64,000 nucleotides of DNA, from NCBI GenBank assembly GCA_038025085.1, contig CM076151.1:10514501-10578500 (forward strand), read 5' to 3'. The DNA is from Tetragonia tetragonoides. Lineage: Eukaryota > Streptophyta > Magnoliopsida > Caryophyllales > Aizoaceae. The notes under the pieces are model-generated. The model had not been told where the DNA came from, ran no database searches, and saw only the letters and a list, made by a program, of their open reading frames with translations. Numbering within the stretch: the first letter of the stretch is position 1; the number at the start of each line of letters is the position of its first letter. Below, piece after piece: positions 11,901 to 20,833 of the stretch. The translations under genes were made by a program, and so were the position numbers.

Positions 11901-12923
11901 TGTGTGTTTGTGAAGCATTACGCCGGAGGTGATTTTCTCATTCTCTTACTTTATGTGGATGACATGTTGATTGTTGGACAGGATAAGGAGAAGATTGCCA
12001 ACCTGAAGAGTGCCTTGAGCAAGTCCTTTGCAATGAAGGACCTTGGCCCTGCAAAGCAAATTTTGGGCATGCGTATCTCTCGTGATAGGAAGAACAAGAA
12101 GATATGGCTATCACAAGAGAGTTACATCCAGAAGCTGCTAGAGAGGTTCAAGATGGACAAAGCTAAACCCGTGAGCTCGCCACTTGCAGGTCACATGAAG
12201 CTAAGCTCCAGCCAGTGTCCTACAAGTGAGAATGACAAGAAAGAGATGATGACGGTGCCTTATGCATCCGCCGTGGGGAGTTTGATGTATGCCATGGTAT
12301 GCACTAGGCCAGACATTGCACATGCCATTGGGGTTGTTAGCAAGTTCATGTCTAATCCTGGTAAGGAGCATTGGGCAGCAGTAAAGTGGATCATGCGGTA
12401 TCTCAGAGGTACTTCTAGAGTGTGTTTATGCTTTGGTCCCGGACAACCTGTGTTAGATGGCTACACAGATGCTGATTTGTCGGGTGATATTGATGCTAGT
12501 AAGTCTACCTCCGGATACTTGATGACAATTGCAGGGGGAGCTGTTTCATGGCAATCAAAATTGCAAAAGTGTGTTGCTCTGTCTACCACAGAATCTGAGT
12601 ATATGGCAGCGGTTGAAGCTGGCAAGGAGTTTATTTGGATGAGAGATTTTCTAGAGGAGTTGGGTTTGAAACAAGACAAGTACCCTCTTTATTGTGATAG
12701 TCAAAGTGCCATCCACCTTGCCAAGAATGCAGCCTACCATTCCCGAACCAAACACATACGGAGGAGGTATCATTGGATTCGAGAAGCGGTAGAAGACAAG
12801 TCATTTGAGCTTGTGAAGATTCACACCGATCTCAACGGATCGGACATGTTGACGAAGGCCTTGCCTAAGGAGAAACTTCTTGTTTGTAGAAAGATTGCGG
12901 GCTTGGTCGAGCCCCCCATGTAG
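8925..12923 (+). CDS. Copia Gag-Pol polyprotein, uninterrupted
   Basis: The polyprotein makes the Gag particle and the enzymes for retrotransposition. The first ATG (8925) gives 1332 residues. Domains in order: Gag (UBN2-like, ~30-190); CCHC zinc knuckle CHYCDKPGHIQKHC (~233-246); aspartic protease with DTGAS (~304); integrase zinc region with HKRLGHMS and CVDCLAGK (~430-475) and a catalytic core (DVCSMD, DNGGEYRG, ERMNRTIEERIR); a C-terminal integrase part with RVFGCLAYVHIP; reverse transcriptase with YVDDM (~1010); and RNase H (DADLSGD, TSGYLM, TTESEYMA, ~1178-1300). No stop or frameshift interrupts it. With matching LTRs, PBS and PPT, it could be an autonomous, recently active element. Gag and Pol share one frame, as is usual for plant Copia. 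Confidence 0.95.
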   Translation: MDEKSGVHGMISLNSGNYSVWKTKMEDILYVKDLYEPILNATIPTGVVESEWKILNRKAVGTIRQFVDMSVLQHIANDTNAYTLWKKLETMYERKNALSKASLIRKLVKLEYKDGDSIVVHLNEFQSLINKLSAMKMNLDDELQALLLLCSLPESWDTLFVSLSNSAPEGTLTMEIVKASLLNEETRRKEMSSSTQPEANVTQESSRGRSKTRYPQHRDKSRGRSKSKGKIICHYCDKPGHIQKHCRKMKRDKSRERKEKGETFGQQQEEKDNNTTAIATSDELFFIGDHCLNLASDDCTWVIDTGASFHLTSHQDYFSSYTSGDFGYVKMGNDGSSKIVGMGTVCLETSTGCSLVLRDVRHVPDIRLNLISPGLLDDAGYSSNFGGGKCKLIKGSLIVARGSKQRSLYVMQAKLCKGEVHAVDDSSSELWHKRLGHMSERGMQMLAKKQLLPDVQGMSLKPCVDCLAGKQHRAAFHTRPPSRRKHALDLVHTDVCSMDTKSHSGALYFVTFIDDYSRKLWAFVLKTKDQVLQFFKQFQARVERETGRKLKCVRADNGGEYRGPFEEYCKVQGIRLEKTVPKTPQLNGLAERMNRTIEERIRCMLSHAKLPRIFWAEAMFTAVYLINRSPSVPLNGDVPQRVWTGKEVSFSHLRVFGCLAYVHIPRDERSKLDSKTKPCIFLGYSEDEFGYRLWNPVSRKVIRSRDVVFFEDKTFADCEKKKQPEPSPSDSANSDPIFPEVTPRVQGGEQQEDGNDDHNSDDGDDVQPPPDHTHEEEPHVQPEPQLRRSTRERQPTSKYPADEYVLMTDGGEPESYEEAMSHEHCKEWYNAMQDEMKSLHENHTYDLVELPKGKRALKNKWVYRLKTGEDGSPPRYKARLVVKGSGQKKGIDFEEIFSPVVKMSSVRVVLGLAASMDLELEQLDVKTAFLHGDLEEEIYMEQPEGFQEKGSEKLVCRLKKSLYGLKQAPRQWYKKFESFMKDHSFHKTHADSCVFVKHYAGGDFLILLLYVDDMLIVGQDKEKIANLKSALSKSFAMKDLGPAKQILGMRISRDRKNKKIWLSQESYIQKLLERFKMDKAKPVSSPLAGHMKLSSSQCPTSENDKKEMMTVPYASAVGSLMYAMVCTRPDIAHAIGVVSKFMSNPGKEHWAAVKWIMRYLRGTSRVCLCFGPGQPVLDGYTDADLSGDIDASKSTSGYLMTIAGGAVSWQSKLQKCVALSTTESEYMAAVEAGKEFIWMRDFLEELGLKQDKYPLYCDSQSAIHLAKNAAYHSRTKHIRRRYHWIREAVEDKSFELVKIHTDLNGSDMLTKALPKEKLLVCRKIAGLVEPPM

Positions 12924-12939
12924 GAGTGAGGGGGAGATT
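12924..12939 (+). other. Polypurine tract
   Basis: GAGTGAGGGGGAGATT lies directly before the 3' LTR and just after the stop codon. It is the expected primer site for plus-strand DNA synthesis. Confidence 0.85.
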
Positions 12940-13735
12940 TGTTGGAGTATCCCTCCTACATGGAGGAAGAACCCAATTAATTTGGGATATATTTGCTTAC
13001 CATATGGGTTATCCATATGATGTTTAAGTGAAGGGCAATTTCGTATATTCACTCACAAGTGGCTTCCCTTATAAGCCAAAAGGTTAGAAGGGCTGAGTGC
13101 AAGAGAGAGAAAGCCTAGACACTCAAAAATTCAGGAGAAAAGTCTAGAAGAGAAGAGGAGAGAGAGAAGAGGAGCCACCCACGAATTTTGGTGCTGGCAG
13201 CCCAGAAATCCGCCCCGATCGACGACCAAACGAACTCCGATCGTCGCGAGATTTTAGCACGTTGTTCCTGACATCCCCCTCTTCAAATCCAACGGTCAGA
13301 ATTTCATTTGGAGCTCTCTAACTCAGTTTTCTAAATTCAGCTCTTATTTTATACGAAATTGTATTTCCACTCTTTTTGGGTGATGATTTGGGAGACTTGT
13401 TGTGCCAAGGTTGATCCTTGATGATTGTGAATACCTCTAGTTGATCTAGGGAAGAACTATTGTTGTACCCACTTGTTAATTTGTTGATTAGTGGAGGTTT
13501 TGGCACCGTTTGTTAACGGTCCCGTGGTTTTTTCCCCACATCGGGGTTTCCACGTAAATCCTTGCGTCTCCTTGTTTATTTACTGTTTTTGGGCTGATTT
13601 ATAGTTCCATTTGCTGCTGTCATTTTGGTTCAATATTGTTTGGTTGCTTGAATTGGTTATTGCTCATATTTGCATCACAACCGGGGAAAAAGTCTTTGTT
13701 GCTTCCGCTTGTGTATTTGTGTGCTTTCCCCAACA
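12940..13735 (+). repeat. 3' LTR of the Copia element
   Basis: 796 bp, matching the 5' LTR over its whole length by inspection. It is followed by the CTTTG target duplication. Confidence 0.95.
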
Positions 13736-13740
13736 CTTTG

Positions 13741-14061
13741 TTAGTTTGAGAAGATATCCAAAAGCATCAATCATTGGGCGAGTCATCTGTTGAGTTATGC
13801 ATGGAAACTACAGCTGCTGGTCTCAGTAGTGTTCTTAACTCAAGTGTATTGGACTGTTGTAGATATGCTTCCTAAAGAGGTCATTTATGAGATGGAATCT
13901 TTTTAGCTATCTATCTGCAAACCAAAAGAAAATAGGGTACAACAGTCCTTGATGGAAAGCTTGTGTGAATGGAATTAGTTGCAAGCTTGTATGGAGGGCT
14001 TGTAATCCTTGGGATCATGATGTTTGGTCTGTAGGGTTGTATGCTTATCATTTGCAAAAGA
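13741..14061 (+). pseudogene. LINE fragment, right of the Copia insertion
   Basis: Continues the LINE ORF2 from 8069: a KSINHWASHLLSYA-like segment followed by LQLLVSVVLNS, typical of plant L1 RT C-termini. Further on CKLVWRACNPWDHDVW is readable between frame breaks. It ends at the right copy of the 50-bp direct repeat, with no LINE 3' end or clear poly(A). Confidence 0.7.
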
Positions 14062-14111
14062 AGAGTTTGAGATTATGGAGTTATTGTCATTTTGGATAGT
14101 TTGAGATTATG
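14062..14111. repeat. 50-bp direct repeat, right copy
   Basis: Same as 7832-7881. It separates the LINE fragment from the PGIP-like sequence. Confidence 0.75.
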
Positions 14112-14695
14112 GAGTTTGAGAATATTTACCTTAACTCTAACGGCTTGACGGGTTCTATCCCTTCTTTTCTTGGTAAGCTTAAGGAGCTTGCTCAAATCGA
14201 TATCTCCGATAATAAGTTCTCTGGAGTTATACCATCCTCACTTTCGGGTTTGAGTAAGCTGACAAGGTTTAATGTGTCTCATAATTTGCTCACTGGGTCT
14301 ATTCCTAGCTTGCAAGTGAAGAGCTTGACGAACGAGTTTGACGTTAGTTTTAACCAGCTTTGTGGAGCTATTCCTACTCAGTTGAAGAAGTTTGATGCGG
14401 GTAAATTTGCGCATAATAAATGCCTTTGTGGTTCTCCTCTACCAGCTTGCAAGTGATGATATCGTTATCCATATCTGAGTTGGATAGCGTTACTGGATTT
14501 AAGTTGTGATAAACTAGTAATTCAAGTACAGTGTGCAATTAAGTGTGACGGCCATGCAATAATAATTTTTGATATTGAATCAATGATATTTTAAAAAAAT
14601 TATTCGAAACTGTTTGTGCATAAGGTGTAATACTTGAGGAAAAAAGTGATGTCACATCATAAATTAAAAATAATACTTATAAATAAAAAACTAAT
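14096..14695 (+). pseudogene. 3' fragment of a polygalacturonase-inhibitor-like (PGIP) gene
   Basis: PGIPs are cell-wall LRR proteins that inhibit fungal polygalacturonases. From about 14112 the frame reads three to four extracytoplasmic LRRs (NSNGLTGSIPSFLGKL, DISDNKFSGVIPSSL, NVSHNLLTGSIP, DVSFNQLCGAIP). It ends in the PGIP-type C-terminus NKCLCGSPLPACK and a TGA at 14454-14456. The N-terminal two thirds, including the signal peptide, are missing. About 240 bases of apparent 3'-UTR follow, ending in an A-rich AAATAAAAAACTAAT just before the 24-bp repeat at 14696. The 5' truncation, A-rich end and long direct repeats fit a retrotransposed mRNA fragment, but this is inference. The sequence differs from the RLP family in this window. 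Confidence 0.75.
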
Positions 14696-14719
14696 ATTAT
14701 GGAGTTATTGTCATTTTGG
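14696..14719. repeat. 24-bp direct repeat, outer right copy
   Basis: Matches 7842-7865 and 14072-14095. Between the outer copies lies everything foreign to the Harbinger element, so this is a likely target-site duplication of the first (PGIP) insertion. Confidence 0.65.
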
Positions 14720-14962
14720 CTGAAATTATGCTTTGTTTATGCATTAATGTGGCTGAAATTTTGATGTAAATTTATTATATGCTTGCAACTTAATTAGTTT
14801 GTTGCTATTATATGTGAAGTTAGTGTTGAGTGGGTGTTGTGTCCTTAGCTTAACCTGTCTAATTGGTGTTGCTGCCTTTTCTTTAAAATGCTCTGTTATG
14901 GTGGTTTAATAGGAAATATACTCTTTAAAATGCTTTTCTATTCATGATTTATAACAGGAAAA

Positions 14963-15750
14963 ATGTCCGACCAACAAAATCTACAGAATACAAGAAAATG
15001 TGAGAGGGAAGATGAGGAAGAAATGGAAATAATAGTGATAGTTTCAAGTTTTTTGTTATTAGTAGTGACAGCATGGTATGATGAAAGGTATAGAGTTAGG
15101 AATTTAACTTGGGACGAGGATAGACGAGCTCAGAAACGAGCCATGTGGATGGATTCGTTGATGAATGATGCTGTAGAGAGCAATTACGTCTGGATAGATG
15201 TCGTTTTGATAAATTGTGTTCTATTTTACAATCCAAAGGGGGATTGGTGACTTCGAGACATGTTACCATAAGGGAAGTGGTAGCACTTTTCCTCCACTGT
15301 CTTGCTCATAATTTAAAGAATAGAACTATAAAAGCTATTTTTGTTCGTTCTGGCGAAACCATTAGTCGCCAGTTTCATACGGTTCTTCGAGCGGTGTTGA
15401 AGATAGGAAAATTTTATATCAAGCAAGTTGAGTCTACAACGGAGCTTTCTAGGGATTACAAATGGAAATGGTTTGAGGTAATGTGATATAAACTTAAGTT
15501 TGATTAGATTTACTTGTCTCCTTAAGTATTTGATGCAAAAACTTTGATGCGAATGCTTTTTTAGAGAGTGCTTGGAGCCCTGGATGGGACACACATCCAC
15601 ATGACTGTACCTATTGAGGATCGGCCTAGATATCGAGATAGGAAGGGTAACCTCAGCACTAATGTACTTGCTTCTTGCGATCCAAATTTCCGATTCACTT
15701 ATGTGCTATCTCCGATATGGATTACATAAGCTAGTTAGAATGGTGCAAGT
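14963..15750 (+). pseudogene. Degenerate PIF/Harbinger transposase
   Basis: Harbinger transposases cut and paste DNA using a DDE nuclease. A possible ATG is at 14963, just after an ACAG splice acceptor. The N-terminal part breaks frame near 15200. The next frame carries the conserved N-terminal helical region: FDKLCSILQSKGGL, HNLKNRTI, SGETISRQFHTVLRAVLKI. A GT-AG intron lies at about 15478-15565. The following exon has LGALDGTHIHMTVP, with the first catalytic D, and DRKGNLSTNVLASCDP. The frame decays after FTYVLS, and the second D and the E of the triad are not found. The enzyme cannot be functional. Confidence 0.8.
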
Positions 15751-16086
15751 TAGAAAAATATCTCTGTTTTCTATCACTCTTGGGCTTTGTATAAGAAACA
15801 TATTTGGTTGGGAGTTCGGAGATCTCTTTGTATCTTAGTTTGTTTGTGCTTTGCTCATGTCATTTTTATAAGGCACATAATATGATCATTGAATGGCTAG
15901 AAGGTCCAAGAAGTATGTCAAATGCTTGTGATGTGCTCCTTTCATTTGAAGGAAAAGAAATGTACTTGTTGATGGTTTTGTGCAGTGCTTATGCTAGTCT
16001 GTTAGCTCATGACTGTATGTTGGTTCTACATGTTATGTTTCAATTGCTTACTGTAGTTGTTGATTTCGCTGGTGCTGCTTTTACAG

Positions 16087-16545
16087 GAAAACGAGTTTGC
16101 GAAGGCTTATCAGAACAAGGTAATTGAAAATTGGGATGATATATGTGTTCTAGTTGGCCCGGATAGAGCGACAGGTGAAGAGGCGGAGCAAGTGGAAGAA
16201 TCAGCTTCAACTATGGATTTAGAGCATGAAGGAGGGAGCACTACTAAGGATATGTCTACTTCTTCCGGGTCTAACAAGAAGGTGAAAAGAGATCGTTTGG
16301 TGGATGTTGTAGCTAGTTTTTCAGAATCCATTCAGCGGTACATTGAGAGTAAAATCCAACCTGCAAACCAAATTAGTGGTGACGAGATCCGTGCTGAACT
16401 TTCAAAGATAGAAGAAATTTTCCCTCATCAGATTTTGAGAGGCATGAAGTATTTTCTGGGTTGCCCAAAAGAATTTCAAGCATTGAAAGACCTACCGATG
16501 GAAAGCAAGTTGAATTGGGTGTTGTTATGCCTCAATGATTCCTAG
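16087..16545 (+). pseudogene. C-terminal exon of a MYB/SANT-like Harbinger ORF1 protein
   Basis: ORF1 proteins bind DNA and help the Harbinger transposase. An exon starting after an ACAG acceptor at ~16086 encodes ENEFAKAYQNKVIENWDDIC and VGPDRATGEEAEQ, typical of the region after the MYB/SANT-like domain in plant L10-interacting-MYB-type proteins. An acidic/serine linker and a helical C-terminus follow (IRAELSKIEEIFPHQI, LNWVLLCLNDS), ending in TAG. The N-terminal SANT-like domain is not found upstream. It lies ~340 bp after the transposase relic, on the same strand. Confidence 0.7.
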
Positions 16546-16931
16546 ATATTATTGTATTTGATACTATCAATGTTTCGATTTTAAGTTGACAACAGGTTGC
16601 GGACAATAGGTTGCAAGTTGATACTATTGTATTTCATGGTGTTTGGATTCTAAGTTGATTATAAGCAAAGTAGAGTTGTAATTGATTTGCCCAACAATAG
16701 TTGAAATTCAAATTGTAGAATTGAAATTCCTTGTTTTGCCAAACAAGAAATTCATTTCAAATTTTTGAATTGAAATTCCTTGTTTTCCCAAACAAGAAAT
16801 TCATATTTCAAATTTTGGAATTGAAATTTTTGGTTTTCCCAAACAATGAATTTGTATTTGAATTGCAAAATTTCAAATTCTTGAATTGAATTCAAGGTAT
16901 TCAAATCAAATGGTGGAATCCAAACGTGCTC
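16546..16931. other. Right-end non-coding part of the Harbinger element
   Basis: A/T-rich DNA with reiterated AATTGAAATTCCTTGTTTT and CCAAACAAGAAATTCAT phrases (16720-16880) leading into the terminal inverted repeat. Such iterated sub-terminal motifs are common in DNA transposons. Confidence 0.5.
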
Positions 16932-17702
16932 TAAGGAATCTTCAGAAAGACCAAGCCTTACCACAACAAGTTCCAAGTGAACTGTCACTGAGATACTACT
17001 CTATTGTACAAAGGTATTCCCCACAGCAAGTCCTAAGTCTTGGGGAACTGTCAAAGAGACATACAAAGTCTAAAAGTCTATGATACTCTAAATAATACTA
17101 GAATAAGACAAAATTTAACATCATTTCGTGAACATTTTATTTTGCCTTCCAAACATAGATTTCCTCTTGCACTGGATCTGAAGGAGGTGAAATTGAAATT
17201 AGCTGAAATTTCTATTGGTTGTGTCATATACTTCTTTTTAGTAAGGGGGTGTAGTAATAATATGTATAAACATGACTTTTAGCAAATAATTAAAAAATCA
17301 TCTAGAGTTTGTTATTTTTTATTTTTTATTTTTTAATTTTATTGTAGATAATTTAGTGGTTATTAATGCCTTGAAATCTAGGAGTAGTGGGTCTAGCAAT
17401 TATGATTTAGTAGTTGATAGTATTCTCAATTTGGTCTCTTGTTTTTCTAGTATGTGATTGGTTTTTTGTTTGTAGAGAAGATAATAGTGTCGTCCATAAG
17501 TATGCACAAGTATAGGTTATAGCTATAGCTATAACCATGAGAAGAGAGGTGTCATTTTTAGTCTTCTATGTTTCCGAGTCATCTTGTTGTTGCGGATGTT
17601 ATCCTGCTTAGTACACATTTCATCGTTCGTTACTATTACGGTGGGGATTTCCAAACAAAAGCCCAAAAATATAGTACCCGTATTAATGTACCAGCTAATT
17701 TT
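16932..17702. other. Intergenic DNA; part of a duplicated flank
   Basis: No gene is seen. From about 17470 the sequence resembles 34405-34560 (shared AGAGAAGATAAT, GTCGTCCATAA and TAGTCTTC phrases). A T-rich run (TTTTTTATTTTTTATTTTTT) lies near 17315-17340. Confidence 0.5.
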
Positions 17703-17936
17703 GTGTGGACTTAGTCCACCGTAGACCAAGTATATTTAAGGGGTGGTTCCAGGACTCAGGTGAAGTAGGAGGTGACTTCACTATTAGAGGGGTGACTCCA
17801 GGTGAAGTAAGGGGTGACTCCACTTTTAGAGGGATAACGCTAAGGGGGAGGTGGCTCCACTAAAAATAGGGAGTGACTCCAGGTAAAGTATGGGGTGACA
17901 TTTAGACAATTGGTCCACCATGGACTAAGTCCACAC
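17703..17936. mobile_element. MITE-like inverted-repeat element, family copy A
   Basis: It begins GTGTGGACTTAGTCCACCG and ends in the inverted form CATGGACTAAGTCCACAC. The interior is built from imperfect short repeats around GGGGTGACTCCAGGTGAAGT. Related copies are at 31524, 48543 and 57622. The duplicated flank at 34.6 kb lacks the element at the matching point (CAATTTTGAACCAAACGAA), so this is an insertion. No protein is encoded. The superfamily is unclear because I cannot define a target duplication. Confidence 0.7.
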
Positions 17937-18496
17937 AAATTTTTGTATTAATGAGTAATACTTAAGTAATTTGAACCAAACGAATGTATGGGCTGAGATC
18001 AAAAGGCAAATTGGGCTACATTCCTGCAAATGTGATGTTTTATTAACCCCAGCATATTTTGAGTAACATGTTTGATGAGTTCATGGGTTGAAGTCTTGAC
18101 TTTAGAAGCAAACGGGCAAAACCCAAATTCCCAAACTAACCGCCTTCGCTTTGAACTTCCCGTTGCCCCTCACATTCTCTAGATGAACGTTAAAAACGAG
18201 TCAGGAAAATGATCAAATTCTTTAATATATAAACGAATTAACGATAACAGCGGAAGCTTGGGGGCGTTAACAGAAGCGCGGGAAAGTGTTCTACTCTTCC
18301 TACCATTGCCAATTCCCCAATTTTCCTTCAAGGTATGTCGTCATAATTTTAAAGCACTATTTTTGTTGTCTGATTAGGTTCATGGTTGACATATTATGGT
18401 TTTCAATTATTATCATCTCTGGGTTAATTTAATTATGCAATTTAATTAGGGTTTACTTTGTCCTGAAAAGCTGGCGTTCTCTATTTCTTGTCTTGA
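17937..18496. other. Intergenic DNA; possible gene leader upstream of the CACTA insertion
   Basis: 18000-18120 resembles 34690-34800 (shared ATGGGCTGAGAT, CTGCAAATGTGATGTTTTAT). Further on, TTTAATATATAAACG (~18222) could be a TATA box, and TTCCTTCAAGGTATGTCG (~18324) a splice donor, as in the 5' leader of a gene whose first intron took the CACTA element. I found no matching coding exon, so this is only a suggestion. Confidence 0.3.
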
Positions 18497-18790
18497 CACT
18501 ACTACAAAATGAGTCTAATGCAACATTTTGTGAGCAACACTTTTAGAGTTTGTTGCTTTTTAGATAGGATAAGGTAGAAAGCAACACTTTTAAAATAAAT
18601 GTCGCATCTAAAGCTCTAAACCAACGTTTTTTGTTAAGTGCTGCATTTATTATAAAGAAGTACAACACTTCTAAGAAACGTTGCTTTTATCACATTTAAT
18701 AAACAACACTTATTTTAAAGTGTTGTATTTCCAATATGAAAATGCAGCACTTTGTAAAGTATTGCAAATGGGTGTTGAATTGAAAAAGGC
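18497..18790. repeat. CACTA left sub-terminal repeats
   Basis: Multiple direct and inverted copies of an AAGTGTTGC/GCAACACTT motif (for example 18535, 18582, 18665, 18713, 18755). In CACTA elements such motifs are bound by the TNPA-type protein during transposition. Confidence 0.8.
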
Positions 18791-20833
18791 GGACACACAA
18801 CAAAAATGAAATTGGAAAAGGCGGACAATAAAATGATTTGGACGGGCCTCATCAGCTAACCGCCGCATCAAGTCCTCTCTCTCTCCTCTCTATCTCTCCG
18901 TCTCTCTCTTGTTTCTCCATGGATTTTCAGTGAGCAAGATCTTTCACAAACCACAACAAATTGGGCAATTTTGCAGTTGCCTAGTTTCTCGCTTACAATT
19001 TGCCTCTGATATTCAAGTTCGTTCTTTTCGCTCAAAAAAAAAAACAAAACAAATAGAGTTCGTTCTTTGGGTGCTGAAATTGAGTGCCGATTAGTGTTCT
19101 GGGGGTCATTGATTGATTGAAGTCGCTCCCTATCGTCAGTTTCGCTGTTTGCCGTTGATAATTGCTCAGGCTTTGTGCACTTTGTGTGAAATTGGGCACT
19201 TTGGCTTAAAATCAGTCCAAACATTCAACAATTTTCACTTCCTTGTTCCACAGGTACTAATTACTTAGTTTCCATTAGTTGGTTTCATCTGCCACATGAA
19301 GTAGATTTATAATATATATTTTTTTATGTGTAACGTGATTTGAAGTGTTTCATTGAAAGTCTTCACTTTCTATCTTTAATATATGTTAGGGTTTGTAGTC
19401 TGTGATAATTTTTTTTTACTTGTAAAGCCGATTATTTGGGTAGATTTACATTGTGTTCTACTGCTATTTGTTATTAAAGATAGGGTTCGTAGTCTGTGAC
19501 AATTGTTTTACTTGTAAAGCCGATTATTTGGGTAGATTAACGTTGTGTTCTACTACTATTTGAATTCTTTAAATTGAAGTCAAATACTTGTTTGGTATAC
19601 TTATTTTAGTATGTTTGTATGCTGGGATTTGATTAGTATAATCAAGTTTTATTTTTTTTTATCCCCTTCACCAGTAGCTTTTTGTAAAAGTGTGCTCTTT
19701 TGGGTACTTTAGTTTTCTTCTGGTTTCTGAATTTTGTAAATGTTGGTTGAGTATACCATCATTTAGGCTCTTACAGCGAGGATGATGCAGGGTTATTGTT
19801 TATTCATGGATTTGGGTTATAGGATTTGTTAATTATAGATTAATGTTTGGTCCCCTCAAAATTGGGTGTTTTTTTTAGGATGAAAAATCAATTCTTTTTT
19901 AAATGTCTGCTGATTTTTCTTTTTTTTGGAAAATGGTTATTTATATTGCCATTCACCAAAAGTATGTCAAGGTGACACCCTTAATGAAAATCGATACAAG
20001 AGTTTGAGCAGCTAATGATTTACTAGCCCTCAAATTACATCAAGAGGAAAAAAAGATAAGGGAACAAAACTACACAGTAGATTTGTAGTACGTATATGCA
20101 CAAATTTCTCTAATCCCAAAGACTCATCTATGTTCTAATTTAATATTTTGGTGGTGTAAAATAATCCTGACTACCATGTTGTGAGTTGTAAATAGTAGGT
20201 ATTCAGATGTATGGAAGTAGTTGTGATGATGTTTGACGCAAGGCACTTTGTCTGATTGTCAACATTCTTTCTCTTCACTGTTTTTACTAGTATTTTTGTC
20301 TCTATATGCAATTATTTCCCCATAAAACAGTTGTTTAAGTGAATATTCTTCAGCATGTTTTAATGAGCATTTGTTTTATGTATGCATGCATGTGTGACAT
20401 GGGTATTGTGTAATTTGGCAAAGCATATGGGAAGTGTAAAAGCTTTTGAAATGTAGCATATAATATTTTGAGGTCACTAGTAGAATCTAACATGTGTAAT
20501 TTTAAAGTGTAGAATAATATTCTCAAAGTTGGTGACGTAAAATAAGTTGCTTTCAAGGTTAATATTTAGTTAGTAGTACTTGGTAGTTGGGCTGCACGTT
20601 GCTATAACTAATACCTTTCACAAATAATGAGCATGTTAGTAGCCTAAAGCTATTACAAATTATGGAAAATAATTTGCTTACAATAAAGTATTATTTTGTT
20701 AATTGATTAATAGCATGGAAGAACTTTGATGTGGTGTTAAGTATACATTTGTTTTATTTCTCTATTTTTGTTTTCTGTCCTGTTTGGTAGTAATTCATTA
20801 GTTCTTTTCTATTAACTTCAGAATATAGAAGAG
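18791..20833 (+). other. CACTA 5' leader and long first intron
   Basis: CT-rich leader at 18870-18915, then T-rich intron-like DNA up to an AG acceptor (TTAACTTCAG) at about 20821. A short near-duplicate (GTAGTCTGTGA...TTACTTGTAAAGCCGATTATTTGGGTAGATT) occurs at ~19396-19460 and ~19490-19540. No coding sequence is seen. Confidence 0.5.

Larger units (their letters stand above)
8075..13735 (+). mobile_element. Complete Copia LTR retrotransposon
   Basis: Two 796-bp LTRs (8075-8870 and 12940-13735) start TGTTGGAG and end CCCCAACA. The 5-bp target duplication CTTTG is at 8070-8074 and 13736-13740. A primer-binding site complementary to initiator tRNA-Met, a polypurine tract and one long gag-pol frame are all present. 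I found no difference between the two LTRs by eye, which points to a very recent insertion. The gene order protease-integrase-RT-RNase H defines Copia. The RT and LTR style suggest the Tork/Tnt1 lineage, but that assignment is tentative. Confidence 0.95.
6371..16931 (+). mobile_element. Probable PIF/Harbinger DNA transposon carrying nested insertions
   Basis: The left end TGGCCTGTTTGGATAGG and the inverted right end GAGCACGTTTGGATTCC share a GTTTGGAT core. TAA flanks both ends (6368-6370 and 16932-16934), matching the 3-bp TNA-type target duplication of this superfamily. Inside, on the plus strand, are a degenerate Harbinger transposase (14963-15750) and the C-terminal part of a MYB/SANT-like ORF1 protein (16087-16545), the two genes expected. 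The 10.5 kb length is explained by later insertions at about 7866-14719. The terminal repeats are imperfect, so exact ends are tentative. Confidence 0.55.
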
